From the NCBI GenBank assembly GCA_964369355.1, contig CAYJEO010000038.1:1-7604 (forward strand): a stretch of DNA of 7,604 nt, given 5' to 3'. The DNA is from CAYJEO01 sp964369355 (GTDB lineage Bacteria; Bacillota_I; Bacilli_A; RF39; UBA660). Below, piece after piece: positions 6,819 to 7,604 of this stretch. The translations under genes were made by a program, and so were the position numbers. Each line of letters begins with the position of its first letter. The stretch's first letter is position 1. Below the pieces are notes generated by a model. It saw nothing but the letters and a program-made list of their open reading frames with translations. It ran no database searches and was not told the DNA's origin.

Positions 6819-6892
6819 GGGGCTGTAGCCAAGTGGTAAGGCATGGGACTGCAACTCCCTGATCGTTGGTTCAAATCCGATCAGCCCCTCCA
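6819..6892 (+). tRNA. tRNA-Cys (GCA anticodon)
   Basis: A full cloverleaf of 74 nt with CCA encoded at 6890-6892. The acceptor stem GGGGCTG pairs fully with CAGCCCC, with discriminator T. The D stem is GCC/GGC. The anticodon loop CTGCAAC gives anticodon GCA at 6851-6853, reading cysteine codons. The anticodon stem has a T-T mismatch at its outer pair. The variable loop is 4 nt, and the T arm has loop TTCAAAT with two G-T wobble pairs. It is the first of two tRNAs behind one promoter. Confidence 0.97.
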
Positions 6893-6897
6893 AAAAT

Positions 6898-6971
6898 GCA
6901 GATGTAGTTTAATGGTAGAACCTCAGCCTTCCAAGCTGACTGCGTGAGTTCGATTCTCATCATCTGCTCCA
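6898..6971 (+). tRNA. tRNA-Gly (TCC anticodon)
   Basis: A full 74-nt cloverleaf 5 nt after tRNA-Cys, with CCA encoded at 6969-6971. Acceptor stem GCAGATG pairs with CATCTGC. The anticodon stem TCAGC/GCTGA is perfect and the loop CTTCCAA gives anticodon TCC at 6930-6932, reading GGA/GGG. The D loop keeps the GG pair and the T loop reads TTCGATT, so it looks like an ordinary elongation tRNA rather than a cell-wall-specific glycine tRNA. Confidence 0.97.
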
Positions 6972-6983
6972 TTTGAAATTAAG

Positions 6984-7016
6984 TTGCTAACCCCAGTGGT
7001 TAGCAATTTTTATTTT
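6984..7016 (+). terminator. Intrinsic terminator of the tRNA operon
   Basis: TTGCTAACC (6984-6992) pairs perfectly with GGTTAGCAA (6998-7006) around the loop CCAGT, and TTTTTATTTT follows. This is a strong rho-independent terminator 12 nt after the tRNA-Gly CCA, so the genes downstream probably need their own promoter. Confidence 0.92.
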
Positions 7017-7017
7017 A

Positions 7018-7023
7018 TATAAT
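7018..7023 (+). promoter_or_regulatory. Possible -10 for the two small genes
   Basis: A perfect TATAAT lies just after the tRNA terminator. No -35-like sequence is seen 16-18 nt upstream, where the terminator stem lies, and there is no TG extension. If used, transcription would begin near 7030, just before the hairpin at 7034. Its support is mainly positional: it is the only promoter-like element between the terminator and the next gene. Confidence 0.3.
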
Positions 7024-7033
7024 AAATTGTCCT

Positions 7034-7062
7034 AACTTCCTTTGAAAGAAAGGAGGTTTTTT
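7034..7062 (+). promoter_or_regulatory. Hairpin hiding the ribosome site, terminator-like
   Basis: Positions 7034-7043 pair with 7049-7058 to give a 10-bp stem (one G-T pair) around the loop GAAAG. The second arm contains AAAGGAGG (7049-7056), the Shine-Dalgarno of the gene starting at 7064, and the arm runs into six T (7057-7062). When folded, the element would hide the ribosome site and could also end transcription like an intrinsic terminator. When unfolded, the site is near-ideal at 7 nt from the ATG. The sequence does not show what would open it. Confidence 0.65.
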
Positions 7063-7063
7063 A

Positions 7064-7345
7064 ATGACTTTAAATAAAACTATGCAACTTTTAAGTGATG
7101 ATGAAAATTTTATAAACTATATTAAAGAATACTATTTTAGTATATATGTAAAAAAATCTAATGGGTTTGAAGAAGTTGTTAATAAAACTAATATCAAATT
7201 TGTACACCCTACTACCTACTTCATAGGTAAAGAGGAAATATTATATTATGGTAATAACACTGGTAGTTCTAGAAATTACTATTTACCTAGTATAAATAAA
7301 GAATTTAGTTTTAAAGAATTGAAAGAATATTTGAAAGGACAATAA
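7064..7345 (+). CDS. Small protein of unknown function
   Basis: A 93-codon gene that I do not recognise. The evidence that it is real is an ATG 7 nt after a near-perfect AAAGGAGG, and a second gene with its own ribosome site starting 2 nt after its stop. The product has no signal peptide or membrane helix and no cysteine. It has a helical start (about 1-25), a middle rich in Tyr, Phe and Asn that may form strands (about 26-72, with YYGNNTGSSRNYYLP), and a charged helical end (KELKEYLKGQ). The ribosome site is inside a hairpin, so expression is probably conditional. Position beside a tRNA gene would fit accessory DNA, but nothing mobile is visible. Confidence 0.7.
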   Translation: MTLNKTMQLLSDDENFINYIKEYYFSIYVKKSNGFEEVVNKTNIKFVHPTTYFIGKEEILYYGNNTGSSRNYYLPSINKEFSFKELKEYLKGQ

Positions 7346-7347
7346 AA

Positions 7348-7572
7348 ATGGAAAATTACGAAAAATTTATAACTATTAAAACTATGGCTGAACTTTTAGC
7401 CTATGAAATATATTACATTTACAATATCGATAAAGACGAAATAAATAATATAGAATATGTATATAATGTTCTTGCATCTCATCTCATATTTGATAAATAT
7501 AAAGAAGAAATTATGCATTTAGGCATATCTATGGCAATAAATCTTTATGAAATACCGATAAAAGTTAGTTAA
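7348..7572 (+). CDS. Small helical protein of unknown function
   Basis: A 74-codon gene that I do not recognise, starting 2 nt after the previous stop and preceded by AAAGGA (7334-7339) 8 nt upstream, inside the end of the earlier gene. This tight spacing suggests one message and probably related jobs for the two proteins. The product looks mostly helical, is rich in Ile, Tyr and Glu, and lacks cysteine, tryptophan, a signal peptide or clear membrane segments. It is too short and plain for a motif-based guess. The gene ends 32 nt before the window edge, so the operon may continue beyond it. Confidence 0.68.
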   Translation: MENYEKFITIKTMAELLAYEIYYIYNIDKDEINNIEYVYNVLASHLIFDKYKEEIMHLGISMAINLYEIPIKVS

Positions 7573-7604
7573 CTTGCTACTTATGTAGTATTGACAAGGC
7601 AATA

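Noticed and set aside
6898..6971. Cell-wall-specific glycine tRNA
   Set aside because: The D loop keeps GG and the T loop is the normal TTCGATT, whereas the peptidoglycan-type glycine tRNAs are altered at these places.
7577..7604. Short CTAC/GTAG hairpin and a TTGACA at the right edge
   Set aside because: The stem is only 4 bp, and the -35-like TTGACA (7591-7596) has no visible -10 because the window ends; neither can be judged.

Overview
This is an AT-rich stretch of a low-GC Gram-positive chromosome, most like a wall-bearing member of the Bacilli (an Erysipelotrichales or RF39-type lineage would fit; this is inference). The standard genetic code is used: the five tryptophans seen in the Y-family polymerase and the LCP protein are all TGG, no gene has an internal TGA, and all seven genes end in TAA or TAG. 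Shine-Dalgarno sites are clear and sigma-A type promoters are close to consensus. An envelope protein with LCP and PASTA-like domains argues for a peptidoglycan wall and against a wall-less mollicute.

Positions 1-6638 are all on the minus strand, in two transcription units. The first, read from right to left, starts at a good promoter (TTGAAT-17-TATAAT, 6693-6665). It carries a large LCP-family envelope protein, a small acidic unknown protein and a ZIP-like membrane protein, and ends at a hairpin with a T run (3419-3441). The second is a Y-family DNA polymerase followed 9 nt later by the RNA-binding protein Tex, whose ribosome site overlaps the polymerase stop codon. It ends at another hairpin at the left edge.

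Positions 6639-6818 form a divergent intergenic region. To its right, on the plus strand, a near-perfect promoter (TTGATA-17-TATAAT) drives tRNA-Cys(GCA) and tRNA-Gly(TCC), both with encoded CCA, closed by a strong terminator at 6984-7016. Two small unrecognised genes (93 and 74 codons, 2 nt apart) follow. The ribosome site of the first lies inside a 10-bp hairpin that ends in a T run, which looks like an expression switch.

The most unusual points are: the LCP protein's architecture (three membrane helices, an extra outside domain, LCP, two PASTA-like repeats) with six cysteines all on the predicted outside; the loss of metal-site residues in helix 5 of the ZIP-like protein; the hairpin over the ribosome site of the 93-codon gene; and the placing of the stop codon inside a hairpin at the end of three minus-strand genes. 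No CRISPR array, insertion sequence, integrase or clearly new multi-gene system is visible.
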